Part shown: positions 10,208 through 21,153 of the stretch, piece after piece | Layout: the number at the start of each line of letters is the position of its first letter | Numbering within the stretch: the stretch's first letter is position 1 | NCBI GenBank assembly: GCA_039621445.1 | Contig: CP154954.1 | Location: 48,463,847-48,527,846, forward strand | Length of the DNA: 64,000 bases | Reading direction: 5' to 3' | Source of the DNA: Euglena gracilis | Lineage: Eukaryota > Euglenida > Euglenophyceae > Euglenales | Notes under the pieces: generated by a model | Told to the model about the DNA's origin: nothing | Seen by the model: only the letters and a program-made list of their open reading frames with translations | Databases searched by the model: none | Made by a program: the position numbers and the translations under genes

Positions 10208-13200
10208 CGAAATCCCCTGTTTTGCCGAACTGTTTTGGCAGCGAATTCCTTCTGCTGCTCAACTGTCCCAGGGCCCCAAAATAACAAAATCCCCTGTGTT
10301 GCCGAACCGCTTTGGAAGCGAATCCCTTTTGCTGCTCAACTGTCCCAGGGCCCCAAAATAACAAAATCCCCTGTGTTGCCGAACCGTTTTGGAAGCGAAT
10401 CCCTTTTGCTGCTCAACTGTCCCAGGGCCCCAAAATAACAAAATCCCCTGTGTTGCCGAACCGTTTTGGAAGTGAATCCCTTTTGCTGCTCAACTGTCCC
10501 AGGGCCCCAAAATAACAAAATCCCCTGTGTTGCCGAACCGTTTTGGAAGCGAATCCCTTTTGCTGCTCAACTGTCCCAGGGCCCCAAAATCACAAAATCC
10601 CCTGTGTTGCCGAACCATTTTGGAAGCGAATCCCTTTTGCTGCTCAACTGTCCCGGGGCCCCAAAATAACAAAATCCCCTGTGTCGCCGAACCGTTTTGG
10701 AAGCGAATCCCTTTTGCTGCTCAACTGTCCCAGGGCCCCAAAATAACAAAATCCCCTGTGTCGCCGAACCGTTTTGGAAGCGAATCCCGTTTGCAGCTCA
10801 ACTGTCCCACGGCCCCAAAGTAACAAAACCCCCTGTGTTGCCGAACCTTTTTGGAAGCGAAACCCTTTTGATGCTCAACTGTCCCAGGGCCCCAAAATAA
10901 CAAAACCCCCTGTGTTGCCGAACCGTTTTGGAAGCGAATTCCTTTTGCTGCTCAACTGTCCCAAGGCCCCAAAATAACAAAATCCCCTGTGTTGCCGAAC
11001 CGTTTTGGAAGTGAATCCCTTTTGCTGCTCAACTGTCCCAGGGCCCCAAAATAACAAAATCCCCTGTGTTGCCGAACCATTTTGGAAGCGAATCCCTTTT
11101 GCTGCTCAACTGTCCCAGGGCCCCAAAATAACAAAACCCCATGTGTTGCCGAACCGTTTTGGAAGCGAATTCCTTTTGCTGCTCAACTGTTCCAGGGCCC
11201 CAAAATAACAAAATCCCCTGTGTCGCCAAACCGTTTTGGAACCGAATCCCTTTTGCTGCTCAACTGTCCCAAGGCCCCAAAGTAACAAAATCCCATGTGT
11301 TGCCGAACCGTTTTGGAAGCGAATCCCTTTTGCTGCTCAACTGTCCCAGGGCCACAAAATAACAAAATCTCATGTGTTGCCGAACCGTTTTGGAAGCGTT
11401 GGAAGTGAATTCCTTTTGATGCTCAACTGTCCCAGGGCCCCAAAATAACAAAATCCCCTGTGTCGCCAAACCGTTTTGGAAGCGAATCCCTTTTGCTGCT
11501 CAACTGTCCCAAGGCCCCAAAATAACAAAATCTCCTGTGTTGCCGAACCGCTTTGGAAGCGAATTCCTTTTGCTGCTCAACTGTTCCAGGGCCCCAAAAT
11601 AACAAAATCCCCTGTGTCGCCAAACCGTTTTGGAAGCGAAACCCTTTTGCTGCTCAACTGTCCCAGGGCCCCAAAGTAACAAAATCCCATGTGTTGCCGA
11701 ACCGTTTTGGAAGCGAATCCCTTTTGCTGCTCAACTGTCCCAGGGCCCCAAAATAACAAAATCTCATGTGTTGCCGAACCGTTTTTGGAAGCGAATTCCT
11801 TTTGCTGCTCAACTGTCCCAGGGCCCCAAAATAACAAAATCCCCTGTGTCGCCGAACCGTTTTGGAAGCGAATCCCTTTTGCTGCTCAACTGTCCCAAGG
11901 CCCAAAATAACAAAATCCCCTGTGTTGCCGAACCGTTTTGGAAGCGAATTCCTTTTGCTGCTCAACTGTTCCAGGGCCCCAAAATAACAAAATCCCTTGT
12001 GTCGCCGAACCGTTTTGGAAGCGAATCCCGTTTGCAGCTCAACTGTCCCACGGCCCCAAAGTAACAAAACCCCCTGTGTTGCCGAACCTTTTCGGAAGCG
12101 AAACCCTTTTGATGCTCAACTGTCCCAGGGCCCCAAAATAACAAAACCCCCTGTGTTGCCGAACCGTTTTGGAAGCGAATTCCTTTTGCTGCTCAACTGT
12201 CTCAAGGCCCCAAAATAACAAAATCCCCTGTGTTGCCGAACCGTTTTGGAAGTGAATCCCTTTTGCTGCTCAACTGTCCCAGGGCCCCAAAATAACAAAA
12301 TCCCCTGTGTTGCCGAACCGCTTTGGAAGCGAATCCCTTTTGCTGCTCAACTGTCCCAGGGCCCCAAAATAACAAAACCCCATGTGTTGCCGAACCGTTT
12401 TGGAAGCGAATTCCTTTTGCTGCTCAACTGTTCCAGGGCCCCAAAATAACAAAATCTCATGTGTTGCCGAACCGTTTTGGAAGCGTTGGAAGTGAATTCC
12501 TTTTGTTGCTCAACTGTCCCAGGGCCCCAAAATAACAAAATCCCCTGTGTCGCCAAACCGTTTTGGAAGCGAATCCCTTTTGCTGCTCAACTGTCCCAAG
12601 GCCCCAAAATAACAAAATCTCCTGTGTTGCCGAACCGCTTTGGAAGCGAATTCCTTTTGCTGCTCAACTGTTCCAGGGCCCCAAAATAACAAAATCCCCT
12701 GTGTCGCCAAACCGTTTTGGAAGCGAAACCCTTTTGCTGCTCAACTGTCCCAAGGCCCCAAAATAACAAAATCCCCTGTGTTGCCGAACCGCTTTGGAAG
12801 CGAATCCCTTTTGATGCTCAACTGTCCCAGGGCCCCAAAATAACAAAACCCCCTGTGTTGCCGAACCATTTTGGAAGCGAATCCCTTTTGCTGCTCAACT
12901 GTTCCAGGGCCCCAAAATAACAAAATCCCCTGTGTTGCCGAACCGTTTTGGAAGTGAATCCCTTTTGCTGCTCAGCTGTCCCAGGGCCCCAAAATAACAA
13001 AATCCCCTGTGTTGCCGAACCGTTTTGAAAGTGAATCCCTTTTGCTGCTCAACTGTCCCAGGGCCCCAAAATAACAAAACCCCATGTGTTGCCGAACCGT
13101 TTTGGAAGCGAATTCCTTTTGCTGCTCAACTGTCCCAGGGCCCCAAAATAACAAAATCCCCTGTGTTGCCGAACCATTTTGGAAGCGAATTCCTTTTGCT

Positions 13201-13241
13201 GCTCAACTGTCCCAGGGCCCGAAAATAACAAAACCCCCTAT
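10208..13241 (+). repeat. 77-bp satellite array, about 39 monomers
   Basis: Monomers of 77 bp contain TGTTGCCGAACCGTTTTGG, GAATCCCTTTTGCTGCTCAA and CTGTCCCAGGGCCCC. A 9-bp insertion of GTTGGAAGC marks monomers near 11,395 and 12,483. Rare variants (a CGTTTGCAGCTC monomer at about 10,788 and 12,028; an AACCTTTT monomer after each) recur together, which shows higher-order duplication by about 1.24 kb. Overlapping 60-67-residue frames on both strands are simple read-throughs of the monomer. Confidence 0.97.
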
Positions 13242-13299
13242 GTCCCCCTGTGTGGACACAAAAGGGAGCACATTTTTTTCTATGTTTGCATCAACCCAT

Positions 13300-13640
13300 G
13301 TGTTAGATACAAAGGAGGGGATGAAAAAAGAGACATGTTCGCGATTCAAAATGTCGCACAATTTTGCTCGGCCGAGGAGGAACGTACGGTTTCCTTGTAC
13401 CATTGCAAGGTGCGCATGCGTAATGCATGCCTTTGGGTTGCCCACAATTCCCAGCATATTTTTTGGCCTCTTCAGCATCGGCACATGTCACTGGTACATA
13501 GGCAACATGCGCAGTGGCCATGATATCCAAAAAATCTGTTGTGGATGGCGAATAACGTGTTCCTTTGTCGTAGTTGCCTCCAGCAGAACCCCCCCCTTCT
13601 GATTGAGCTTGCAATCCAGAGTTTCCCATGGTCGCCCCTG
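13300..13640 (-). CDS. Possible N-terminal exon of a transposase with BED-like finger
   Basis: The minus-strand frame encodes about 110 residues of normal complexity. They end in a CAPC...RHFESRTC pattern, that is Cys-x2-Cys-x17-His-x5-Cys, which resembles BED or C2HC fingers found at the N-termini of hAT-type transposases and some host regulators. The upstream end runs into family G repeat at 13,627 and the downstream end stops shortly after the finger, so only a fragment or single exon is present. It lies immediately beside the 77-bp satellite. No catalytic region was found. Confidence 0.4.
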
Positions 13641-13737
13641 GAGAGGGGGGGTTTCCCGTCGTGGGGTGGGGGTCGACCATGGTCGCCCCTCGAAATGGGG
13701 GGCGTTCCCGTCATGGGGTGGGGGTCGACCATGGTCA
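13627..13737 (-). repeat. Family G, inverted copies
   Basis: Two units with GTCGACCATGGTCGCCCC and TTTCCCGTCGTGGGG, in opposite orientation to 9,800-10,203. Confidence 0.85.
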
Positions 13738-14209
13738 CTAGGATGTAGCTACCCCTCCAGCATTGCAATCAAAGGCAAAATTTGGACCGTCATTTTCGGA
13801 ACCTTCACACAGGTGATGGGTTGGTTGTTTTTGCAAACCACCTCCTGGCTCCTGAGGGTGGTTCTGTTAATTCCCCTGCCTGGGTGGCACTGGGTTCAGG
13901 GGGTGGGGTGGGGGGCTGGAAAGAAAGTCGCCTGCTCGCGACACAGCAAATTTCATTTGGCAGGCTTGTGATGTACTTCTCCCAGAGACTTCTTCCGCTC
14001 CCTGGGCGTCACGCACCACCTCAAAATTTGTTCAGGTGCTCGTCCAATTTTTTTTTTACTTTTGCAAGGGGTTTACCTTTTCACCATGGGCCATCCTGCG
14101 CTGACTGCCCCAAAAGGACCTCATGATGCTGCCAGCGAAGCGCCGGGACGAATTTTTTGCTCGTTAGCCGCGCTGGTACAAACTTGTGTGTCACCCGTGT
14201 GAAGCAATT
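13738..14209. other. No secure gene
   Basis: A forward frame of 114 residues from 13,782 has ordinary composition (a DGLVVFANHLLAPEGG segment) but no recognised domain and no clear splice context. Left unassigned. Confidence 0.3.
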
Positions 14210-14312
14210 GGGGCCCTCGAACAGTTGAGCAACAAAAGGGATTTGCCCCCAAAACGAGTGGGGAACACATTTTGTTATTTTGGGGCCCTCAAACGGTTAA
14301 GTTAAGCAACAA
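14210..14312 (-). repeat. Degenerate inverted 77-bp satellite relic
   Basis: ACAGTTGAGCAACAAAAGGG, TTGTTATTTTGGGGCCCTC and related words match the reverse complement of the satellite monomer with many changes. Confidence 0.75.
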
Positions 14313-14324
14313 AAGGGAATACGT

Positions 14325-14382
14325 TGGGGTTAGGGTTAGGGTCAGGGTTGGTTTGGGTTAGGGTTAGGGTTAGGGTTAGGGT
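14325..14382 (+). repeat. Interstitial TTAGGG telomere-like tract
   Basis: Eight or so GGTTAGGG units, some variant (GGTCAGGG, GGTTTGGG), set between relics of the inverted satellite. The canonical vertebrate/algal-type TTAGGG unit suggests the species' telomere repeat or a subtelomeric origin. Confidence 0.8.
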
Positions 14383-14415
14383 GACGTTCAAGGTTCAGGT
14401 TTTGCAGTGTACCGG

Positions 14416-14725
14416 CAAAAAATCCCTTGTGTTTCCCACCCGTTTTGGGGGCAAATCCCTTTTGTTGCTCAACTGTTTTAGGGCCCCAAAATAAAAAAAA
14501 ACCGTTGTAATACCCTGCCGTTTTTGGGGGGCAAAACCCTTTTGTTGCTCAACTTTTTGAGGGTCCCAAAAATAGCAAAATACCCCGTTAACAACCCTTT
14601 TTGGGGCGCAAATCCCTTTTGCTGCTCAGCTTTTTGAGGGCCCCAGAACAACAAAATCCCTTGTCTTTTCAACCCATTTTCGGGGGCAAATCCCTTCTGT
14701 AGCTCAACTGTTCGAGGGCGATGCG
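14416..14725 (-). repeat. Degenerate inverted satellite relics
   Basis: About four more degenerate reverse-complement monomers, recognised by AAATCCCTTTTGTTGCTCAA followed by CTGTT and GGGCCCCAAAATAA. They lie on the far side of the TTAGGG tract. Confidence 0.7.
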
Positions 14726-14825
14726 TGGTGAAAAGAGTTACTATACCTTTTTGATTATCCCCCCCCCACGGAGCCGGAAACCAGGGGGGGGGGAACAATC
14801 GCCCGGGTCCCCCGCTGCAGGTACT

Positions 14826-15077
14826 TTGGGGGGTCGGCACACCCCTCCCCCCCCCCCTCACCGACCCCCTCGCCACGCCATTTTACCCCCCCTCCCCCCC
14901 CTTTTCGGACCCCCTCGCCACGCCATGTCAGGCCTGCCAAAGAAAATTTTCTTGGCAAACCCCCGCGCACCCCCCCCCCATCCGGGACCCCCTCGCCACG
15001 CCAAAAAACGCCCAAACCCCCCCCTCCCCCCCCCCCCCTAGCCGGAAACCTCGCCACGGCGTGCCGACCCCCCTTTT
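14826..15077. mobile_element. Family J inverted-repeat element, copy 2
   Basis: Begins GGGGGGTCGGCACACC and ends GGCGTGCCGACCCCCC. It has internal GACCCCCTCGCCACGCCA words and an AAAGAAAATTTTCTTGGC palindrome shared with copy 1, in opposite orientation. It abuts the transposase fragment that starts at 15,081. Confidence 0.75.
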
Positions 15078-15080
15078 GTT

Positions 15081-15451
15081 ATGCCCGTGAAGCCAAGTAT
15101 GAAGGCTGTGAACAAGAAGCGAGGCACATCTGGTGCCCGCAATGTAGGTTAGTGGAACAGTGGAAAGTATTGTATTCACAATGCTGGGTTTGTCGCCGCC
15201 ATCTTGAAAGATTACAAGGAACGTGCACATGTCACTGATGCTGGGGGGAAGATTTTGAAGCACAAGCAAATGAGTCAGATTGCATTTGTTGCCGAATGGG
15301 TCAAAAGAACCGGAGAAGAACAGTTGAGCGCACAGCACTTCCGCAAATGGTTGGCCCGAGGGAGTTCTCAGGGGCCCCCAACCGAAGATCCCATTCTGAA
15401 AGCCGGGAGGAGGCGAAATGAGGCACACTTATTTTATTTGGGCTTGAAAAG
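15081..15451 (+). pseudogene. CENPB/pogo-type transposase, N-terminal fragment
   Basis: An ATG at 15,081 opens a basic N-terminus (MPVKPSMKAVNKKRGTSG). A TAG at about 15,150 interrupts the frame, which then continues through a helix-turn-helix-like segment (KILKHKQMSQIAFVAEWVK, then LSAQHFRKWLARG). The sequence is cut off at 15,451 by family C repeat. The overlapping part is nearly identical to the minus-strand copy at 21.8-22.1 kb, which also has the TAG. It is either a shared nonsense mutation or part of an intron. The DNA-binding domain is therefore partial and catalysis is absent. Confidence 0.6.
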
Positions 15452-16527
15452 GGCCCCTATTTTGCTAATGGCCGGGCTCCTTCAGACCCCCAATTAGCCA
15501 ATTAGGGGGGGGGACAATTAGGGGGGGGGCTCGAGGACCCCGACCCCATAATTTTTGACGTGTGCAAAATTGGTCGATTTTTTTGTGCATTTTTGGATTG
15601 GTCATGACTTTTTCTTATCCGGCAAATTTTAACATTTTCGAAACGGACGTTTTTGGAGGTTTTCTGACCCCTTGCCGAAATTGGCCAAAGTTGGCCAAGG
15701 GAACGTCCATTGGCCAATTGGGCTACCCCCCCCCCCCTAATTGGCTAATGGACCTCCCTTAAGGACCCCCCAATTGGCCAATTAGGGGGGGGGGGCAATT
15801 AGGGGGGGGGTGAGGGTACATAAAAAAAAAAGGAAAAACATTTACCCTCACCCCCCCCCTATTTGGCTAATGGCCGGGCTCCTTCAGACCCCCCATTTCA
15901 GAACCCATTAGCCAATTAGGGGGGGGGGCGGCAATGCAAGTAGGGGGGGGGGGGAGGGTGGGGGGGTGAGAGAGAGAGAAGAGATAGAGGAGACAGAGAG
16001 ATAAGATAGATAGAGGACAACAGTACATATTATACATTATCGAGGCGATACTATATATCTATCTATAGAGCTAGAGATATCGAGAGATATATATATCTAT
16101 ATCTGTATGTAATAGAGATGTGAGAGAGCGAGCGAGAGCGAAGATGAGAGGGAGAGAGAGATAGCGAGAGATAGAGGGAGGGAGATGAGAGAGCTGGAGA
16201 GAGTGAGCGAAGAGAGAGAGAGAGATTGATGCAGAGGGCGATCTAGAGAGAGAGATGAGAGAGAGAGAGATAGAGAGAGAGAGATATATAGAGAGGAGAT
16301 AGAGTAGAGAGAGAGAGAGAGAGAGAGAAGAGAGATGATGAGATATAGGAAGAGAGAGAGATAGAGAGATAGAGAGAGAGAGCAGATAGATATGAGAGAG
16401 TAGAGATAGAGAGAGAGAGAGATAGATATATATATATAGAGAGTATATATATAGAGAATATAATGATATATAGCGACGATATATATATATAGATATATAG
16501 AGATTAGTATATATATATATAGATATA

Positions 16528-16568
<41 letters not shown>

Positions 16569-16845
16569 GGGGGGGAGCACACGGCTGGCATGAAGGAGGG
16601 AGCTGCGCCGGCGGCTGGCCGACGGCGTGGACGGAAGACGGCGTCCTGTGCCGTGAGCTTTTGTTGAGTTGCAAATGCCTAATTTGGTGTGCCTGTTCCA
16701 ATTTCTGGAAGGCAGATTCCTAATTTAGTGTGCCAATTCCTAATTTTGAGGTGCAAATTCCTATTTTCATGTGTATATTCCTAATTTTGAGTGGCAATTG
16801 CCTTATTTTGGGTGTAAAGTGCTGATATTTTGAGTGGTAATCCGA
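15451..16845 (+). repeat. Left arm of large inverted repeat
   Basis: Pairs with 18,093-19,128. Contains family C words (TTAGCCAATTAGGGGGGG), a core from TTTTTGACGTGTGCAAAATT to TTGGCCAAAGTTGG, GA and TA microsatellites, then GGCTGGCCGACGGCGTG and AATTCCTAATTTNGTGTGCC-type words. The arms differ mainly in microsatellite length. Confidence 0.85.
15965..16565. repeat. GA and TA microsatellites
   Basis: Imperfect (GA)n from 15,965 to about 16,430, then (TA)n to 16,565. The equivalent in the right arm (18,360-18,630) is TA followed by pyrimidine-rich CTCTCT. Confidence 0.95.
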
Positions 16846-17394
16846 AGTTTGGTGTGCCAATGCCTTCTTTTGAGTGGTAAATTCCTAATTAGTGAAAAGG
16901 TTCCAAATTTTTAGCGGATTTGGTGGGCCAATTCCTAACTTTGAGTGATTAATGCCTAACTTGGGGTGCAAAGCCCTACAAGAGGGGTTGCTTTGGGCAA
17001 TTTTTAGTCACTTGAAACCGTTCCACACAAAATTTCAGCCTTTTTTCGTCCATAACAGGTAATTTTTGTCAGTTCGTGGAAAATGGACCACCAACTGAAC
17101 AATTTTTAGTCATTCGAATAATTTGTTGGCAAAATTCCTTCACAATAACTATGGAATGACCCAAGAATCGGCTGAAATGGTCAAAATTGGTCAAAAAAGT
17201 CCAAAAATTGACAAAAATTGACGAAAAATGACTTCAAATGGGCAAAAATGCAGCCTCCACGAACGATGAACATGACCTTGACAGGGGATTGACGGCGAAA
17301 TTGTTTTTGTATTGTCGAGCTATGGCTTGGGTCATTTGTGAGTGCCTGTGAGAGCCTGTGAGTCACACGGCTGGCCGACGGCGTGCTTGTCGAG

Positions 17395-17443
<49 letters not shown>

Positions 17444-18092
17444 GTGTGTGTGTGTGTGTATATATATATATAATATATATAATATACATATAAAGGGAGC
17501 ATATATATATATATACATATATATACATATATAGACATATATATATACATACATAAATATACATATACATATATACATATATATTTATGTGTGTGTGTAT
17601 TATACACACACACACATATATACATATATACACACATATATATATATATACGTATATGTATGTATATGTATATAAATTTGTATATATACACATACATATG
17701 GTAAGGCTAACTCACCGGCACCCCCCCCCCCACCCGGAGGGGTCCCAGTGGTTGGACCTACCGGGGGCTTCGGCCGCCCAGGTGAAACTACTGAACCCCC
17801 CTTGCATTTTCTTTGGGAAACCCACCCCACCGACGGAAACTTTTTTCGCCGGCGGGGGCATTTTGGGGTTATGTTTAGGAATAGGGTTAGGGTTAGGGTT
17901 AGGGATTGCGGTTAGGGTTCAGGTGAGGGTTGGGGTTAGGGGAAATCAGGCGGGGCCGAATTCCGGCTGAATTTCGGATCCAATTTTTTATGTGAATTTC
18001 GACCCGATTTCGGCACAACTTTTTCCCCAACTCGTAACCCTAACTATTCCTATATATATATATGGCAGCTACGGCAGTTACGAGTTGATATT
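16846..18092. other. Loop between inverted-repeat arms
   Basis: Contains TCCTAATTTTGAGTG-type degenerate words, a TGGTCAAAATTGGTC stretch, (TA)n and (CA)n at 17,395-17,700, a GTCGAGGCCATATATA junction at 17,388 that recurs at 22,365, and a TTAGGG tract at 17,866-17,941. No gene was identified. Confidence 0.6.
17866..17941 (+). repeat. Second interstitial TTAGGG tract
   Basis: GGGTTAGGGTTAGGG with degenerate neighbours (GCGGTTAGGG, GGTTCAGG). Together with 14,325-14,382 it brackets part of the inverted-repeat region. Confidence 0.75.
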
Positions 18093-18356
18093 TTGAGTTA
18101 CCACTCAAAATATCAGCACTTTACACCCAAAATTAGGCAATTGCCACTCAAAATTAGGAATATACACATGAAAATAGAAATTTGCACCTCAAAATTAGGA
18201 ATTGGCACACTAAATTAGGAATCTGCCTTCCAGAAATTGGAACAGGCACACCAAATTAGGCATTTGCAACTCAACAAAAGCTCAACGACAGGACCCGGCT
18301 TCCGTCACGCCGTCGGCCAGCCGCCGGCCAGCCGTCAGCCAGCCGTGTGCTCCTCC

Positions 18357-18394
<38 letters not shown>

Positions 18395-19128
18395 TATAAA
18401 TATATATAAATATATATACATATATATACATATATATATATAATAACATATATATAGATATAGATATATATATATATATATATATAATACATATCTCTCC
18501 GCAGGCTCCTCTCTCTCTCGATCTTCTTCGTCTCGCTCTCGTTTCTCTCTTCTCTCGCTCTCGCTCTCCGCTCTCGCCTCCTGTCTGCTGTCTCTCTCTC
18601 TCTCTTCTCTCTCTGTCTATATCATGTATCTACTCTATACCCTCACCCCCCCCCCTAATTGCCCCCCCCCCTAATTTGCTAAATGGGGGGCTGAAGGGGC
18701 CCGGCCATTAACCAAATAGGGGGGGGGGGAGGGGAAATGTTTTTCCTTTTTTTTTATGTACCCTCACCCCCCCCCTAATTGCCCCCCCCCCCCCATTTGG
18801 GCATTTGGGGGGTCTTAAGGGACCCCCCTTAGCCAATAAGGGGGGGGGGGGCCCAATTGGCCAATGGACTTTCCCTTGGCCCACCTTGGCCAATTTCGGC
18901 ACGGGGTCAGAAAACCTCCAAAAACGTCCGTTTCGAAAACGTTAAAATTTGCCGGATAAGAAAAAGTCATGACCAATCCAAAAATGCACAAAAAAATCGA
19001 CCAATTTTGCACACGTCAAAAATTATGGGGTCGGGGTCCTCGAGCCCCCCCCCCCTAATTGTCCCCCCCCCTAATTGGCTAATTGGGGGTCTGAAGGAGC
19101 CCGGCCATTAGCAAAATAGGGGGGGGGA
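18093..19128 (-). repeat. Right arm of large inverted repeat
   Basis: Reverse complement of 15,451-16,845. The outermost match is GGTCTGAAGGAGCCCGGCCA at 19,088, against its complement at about 15,460. Confidence 0.85.
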
Positions 19129-19202
19129 GGGTATATATATGTGTATATATATGTATATACATATATATATACATATATATACATATATATACATATACAT
19201 AT

Positions 19203-19437
19203 ACATATAAACCCCCCCCAAACACCCCCCCCCCCCAAATACGACCCCCCCCCCCCAAATAACACACCCCCCCTCGGGGGCCGATTTCGAGCGCCCAAAT
19301 AACACACCCCCCCTGTTTTCCTTTGGTTTTCCATGTAAAAATGACACCCCCCCCAAATAACACACCCCCCCCTGGGGCCCCAGTTCGGGTGCCCAAATAA
19401 CACACCGGGGGGGTGTGTTATTTGGGGGGGGGGTTTA
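19203..19437. repeat. Family D (AAATAACACACCCCCC)
   Basis: CCCAAATAACACACCCCCCC and close variants occur about five times, the last in reverse (GTGTGTTATTTGGGG at 19,411), bracketing short segments of unique sequence. Confidence 0.8.
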
Positions 19438-19797
19438 TATACCATCCCCCCCATTATGTACCCCCCCATCATGTACCCCCTGGGGGGGAGGTACATAATG
19501 GGGGGGGGGATGGTGGCTCACTATCATAACGCTTTTTCTAAAGAATTTCCCCAAAAATGCTCAAAAATCGACGTTTTTGGGACGTTTTCAAAAAGTGATA
19601 TTTGGCAAATGTGCTGAAAATTGACCAATTATTGCAAACATCCAAAAAGTTGCCAAAAATGACCCCTTTTGGGCTGTTCGGTCGGGTCTGGGAATGGTAC
19701 CTGGGTACCCCCCCATTGTGTACCTCCCCCCCCCCCATTTTGTACCTCCCCCCCAAATTTGGCCTCCCGGGGGGAGGTACATAATGGGGGGGGATGG
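19438..19797 (-). repeat. Family A cluster, inverted copy
   Basis: CCATCCCCCCCATTATGTAC through GGTACATAATGGGG palindromes surround the reverse complement of 57-240. The right border is GGGGATGG followed by TA and a GT microsatellite. Confidence 0.85.
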
Positions 19798-19882
19798 TAT
19801 GTGTGTGTGTGTGTGTGTGTGTATTGGTGGGAACTCAGGCTATGTTGACTTTCATCGTGATTTTTGGCACTTTTTCCTGCAG

Positions 19883-19971
19883 TGCATAGGTTGGAAAGAA
19901 ACTTCGACCCTGGCTTTCTGTCTGCAGAGTTTGGTTGAAAAAGAGAGGGAAAGCCCCAAAATGTGGAAAAG
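19883..19971 (+). CDS. Putative internal exon, unknown protein
   Basis: A pyrimidine-rich CTTTTTCCTGCAG acceptor precedes 29 codons of normal composition, and an AAAAG|GTAAAC donor follows. The peptide (IGWKETSTLAFC..., then VEKERESPKMWK) is not recognised. It leaves phase 2, which fits the next putative exon at 20,204. No start codon or gene ends were found, so this may be spurious. Confidence 0.3.
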
Positions 19972-20203
19972 GTAAACACTGCCGGATGACGGGAATTAAA
20001 GGTGCTTACCCACCCACCCCATTCCACCCCAAGCTTCAAGGTTAGCTGTAGGTCCCAACCCCTCATCATAATGTCATAATGATAGGAAAACCTAAGATGC
20101 ATTGTTCGTAATCGTCCAGAACCACCCAGTTTATCGGCAAAAATTGTTTGTGTCAACGTTGATTAAGCAAGCAACCTGAAAAAGAGGGAAAAGTCGGTTT
20201 CAG

Positions 20204-20273
20204 GTGCTCTCATTCCCATCAAACTCCAAACCAACACCAAAATGGATGTTGTGGAGGTGCCATTTTCAAGCAG
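20204..20273 (+). CDS. Putative internal exon, unknown protein
   Basis: A GTCGGTTTCAG acceptor and an AAGCAG|GTAAAC donor enclose 70 bp that continue the frame of 19,883-19,971 without a stop. The donor sequence (GTAAAC) matches the first exon. Product unknown. Confidence 0.25.
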
Positions 20274-21150
20274 GTAAACCAAAAAAAGCTTCATTTTGGC
20301 ACTGTAGGTGGCCTGTTGGGTCTAATTGGTTGGTTAGTTCATCGCCCATGGGAACAGTAAGGGGGAGAAGCTCGTCCCCCCCTTGTTGTTCCTCCCTTGC
20401 CGGTCCCATGGAGGCAAAAATGGGCCACAGGTCGGGTACAGTGGGACAGTGGGGGGGGGGGCATGGTTGTTGGCCATTGGTGTTTTTTTAAATAAACACA
20501 AAACATTTTTTTTTAAAAAAAGCAAAATAAAAAGATGTTTTTTTTTGAAAATGTAAATTTTCTCGTGTTTCCTTGAAAATGGGCCATTTGTTGGGAAAAG
20601 ACATTTGGAGGGCATGGCCCCAGACGGTGGACTTGGGGGGTTCTGGGTCATTGATCGACTTAGTCGATCGAGGTTGATCGACCACCCCCCAAGTCGGTGG
20701 ATCCCAATTTCCGAGGGGGTGGGGTTCTGGGTTGTCTACCCCACTCTAAATGTACCAATGGGGGTGTTCAACCACTTTTTTAAGCACCCCCCCCCCCACA
20801 TAGTGGGCACGCCTGTTTTTTTTTTGACGTTATTTTTTTGTTTTTTTTATTTTTAACAATGTTTTTTTTTAAAAAACAAAAAAAACGCCCACTAGGTTTT
20901 GCAAAGAAAAATTTTTGAATACATATTTTCGGTCATTTTTGCAACTTCTGGGTCCCAAAAACTACCTCCCATAAAAAAATGGAAAAGTAATAAAATTGCA
21001 TTTTTTTCTGCTTTTTTGGATGTTTTCGACCATTTTTGGCACTTTTTTGAACTTAGTAGGATTCAAAGTATGGTTTGGGTGTTTCATAACTAATAAACAT
21101 TTTTTTTTTTTTTTTTTTTGTGTTTTTTTTGTTATGTTTACTAAGTGTTT
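20274..21150. other. No gene identified; T-rich
   Basis: A G-tract end, GGGGGGCATGG, at 20,456 resembles the family B terminus. A ligated TCGATCGAGGTTGATCGA palindrome lies at 20,661-20,680. Poly-T blocks occur at 20,815-20,860 and 21,100-21,150. Confidence 0.5.
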
Positions 21151-21153
21151 TTT

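Noticed and set aside
10208-13241. CRISPR array or tandem peptide gene
   Set aside because: Units are full 77-bp monomers with no unique spacers, and frames on both strands end every monomer or two; it is a eukaryotic satellite.
15965-16591. Minus-strand Ser-Leu/Tyr-Ile-rich 164-residue frame
   Set aside because: It is the translation of GA and TA microsatellites.
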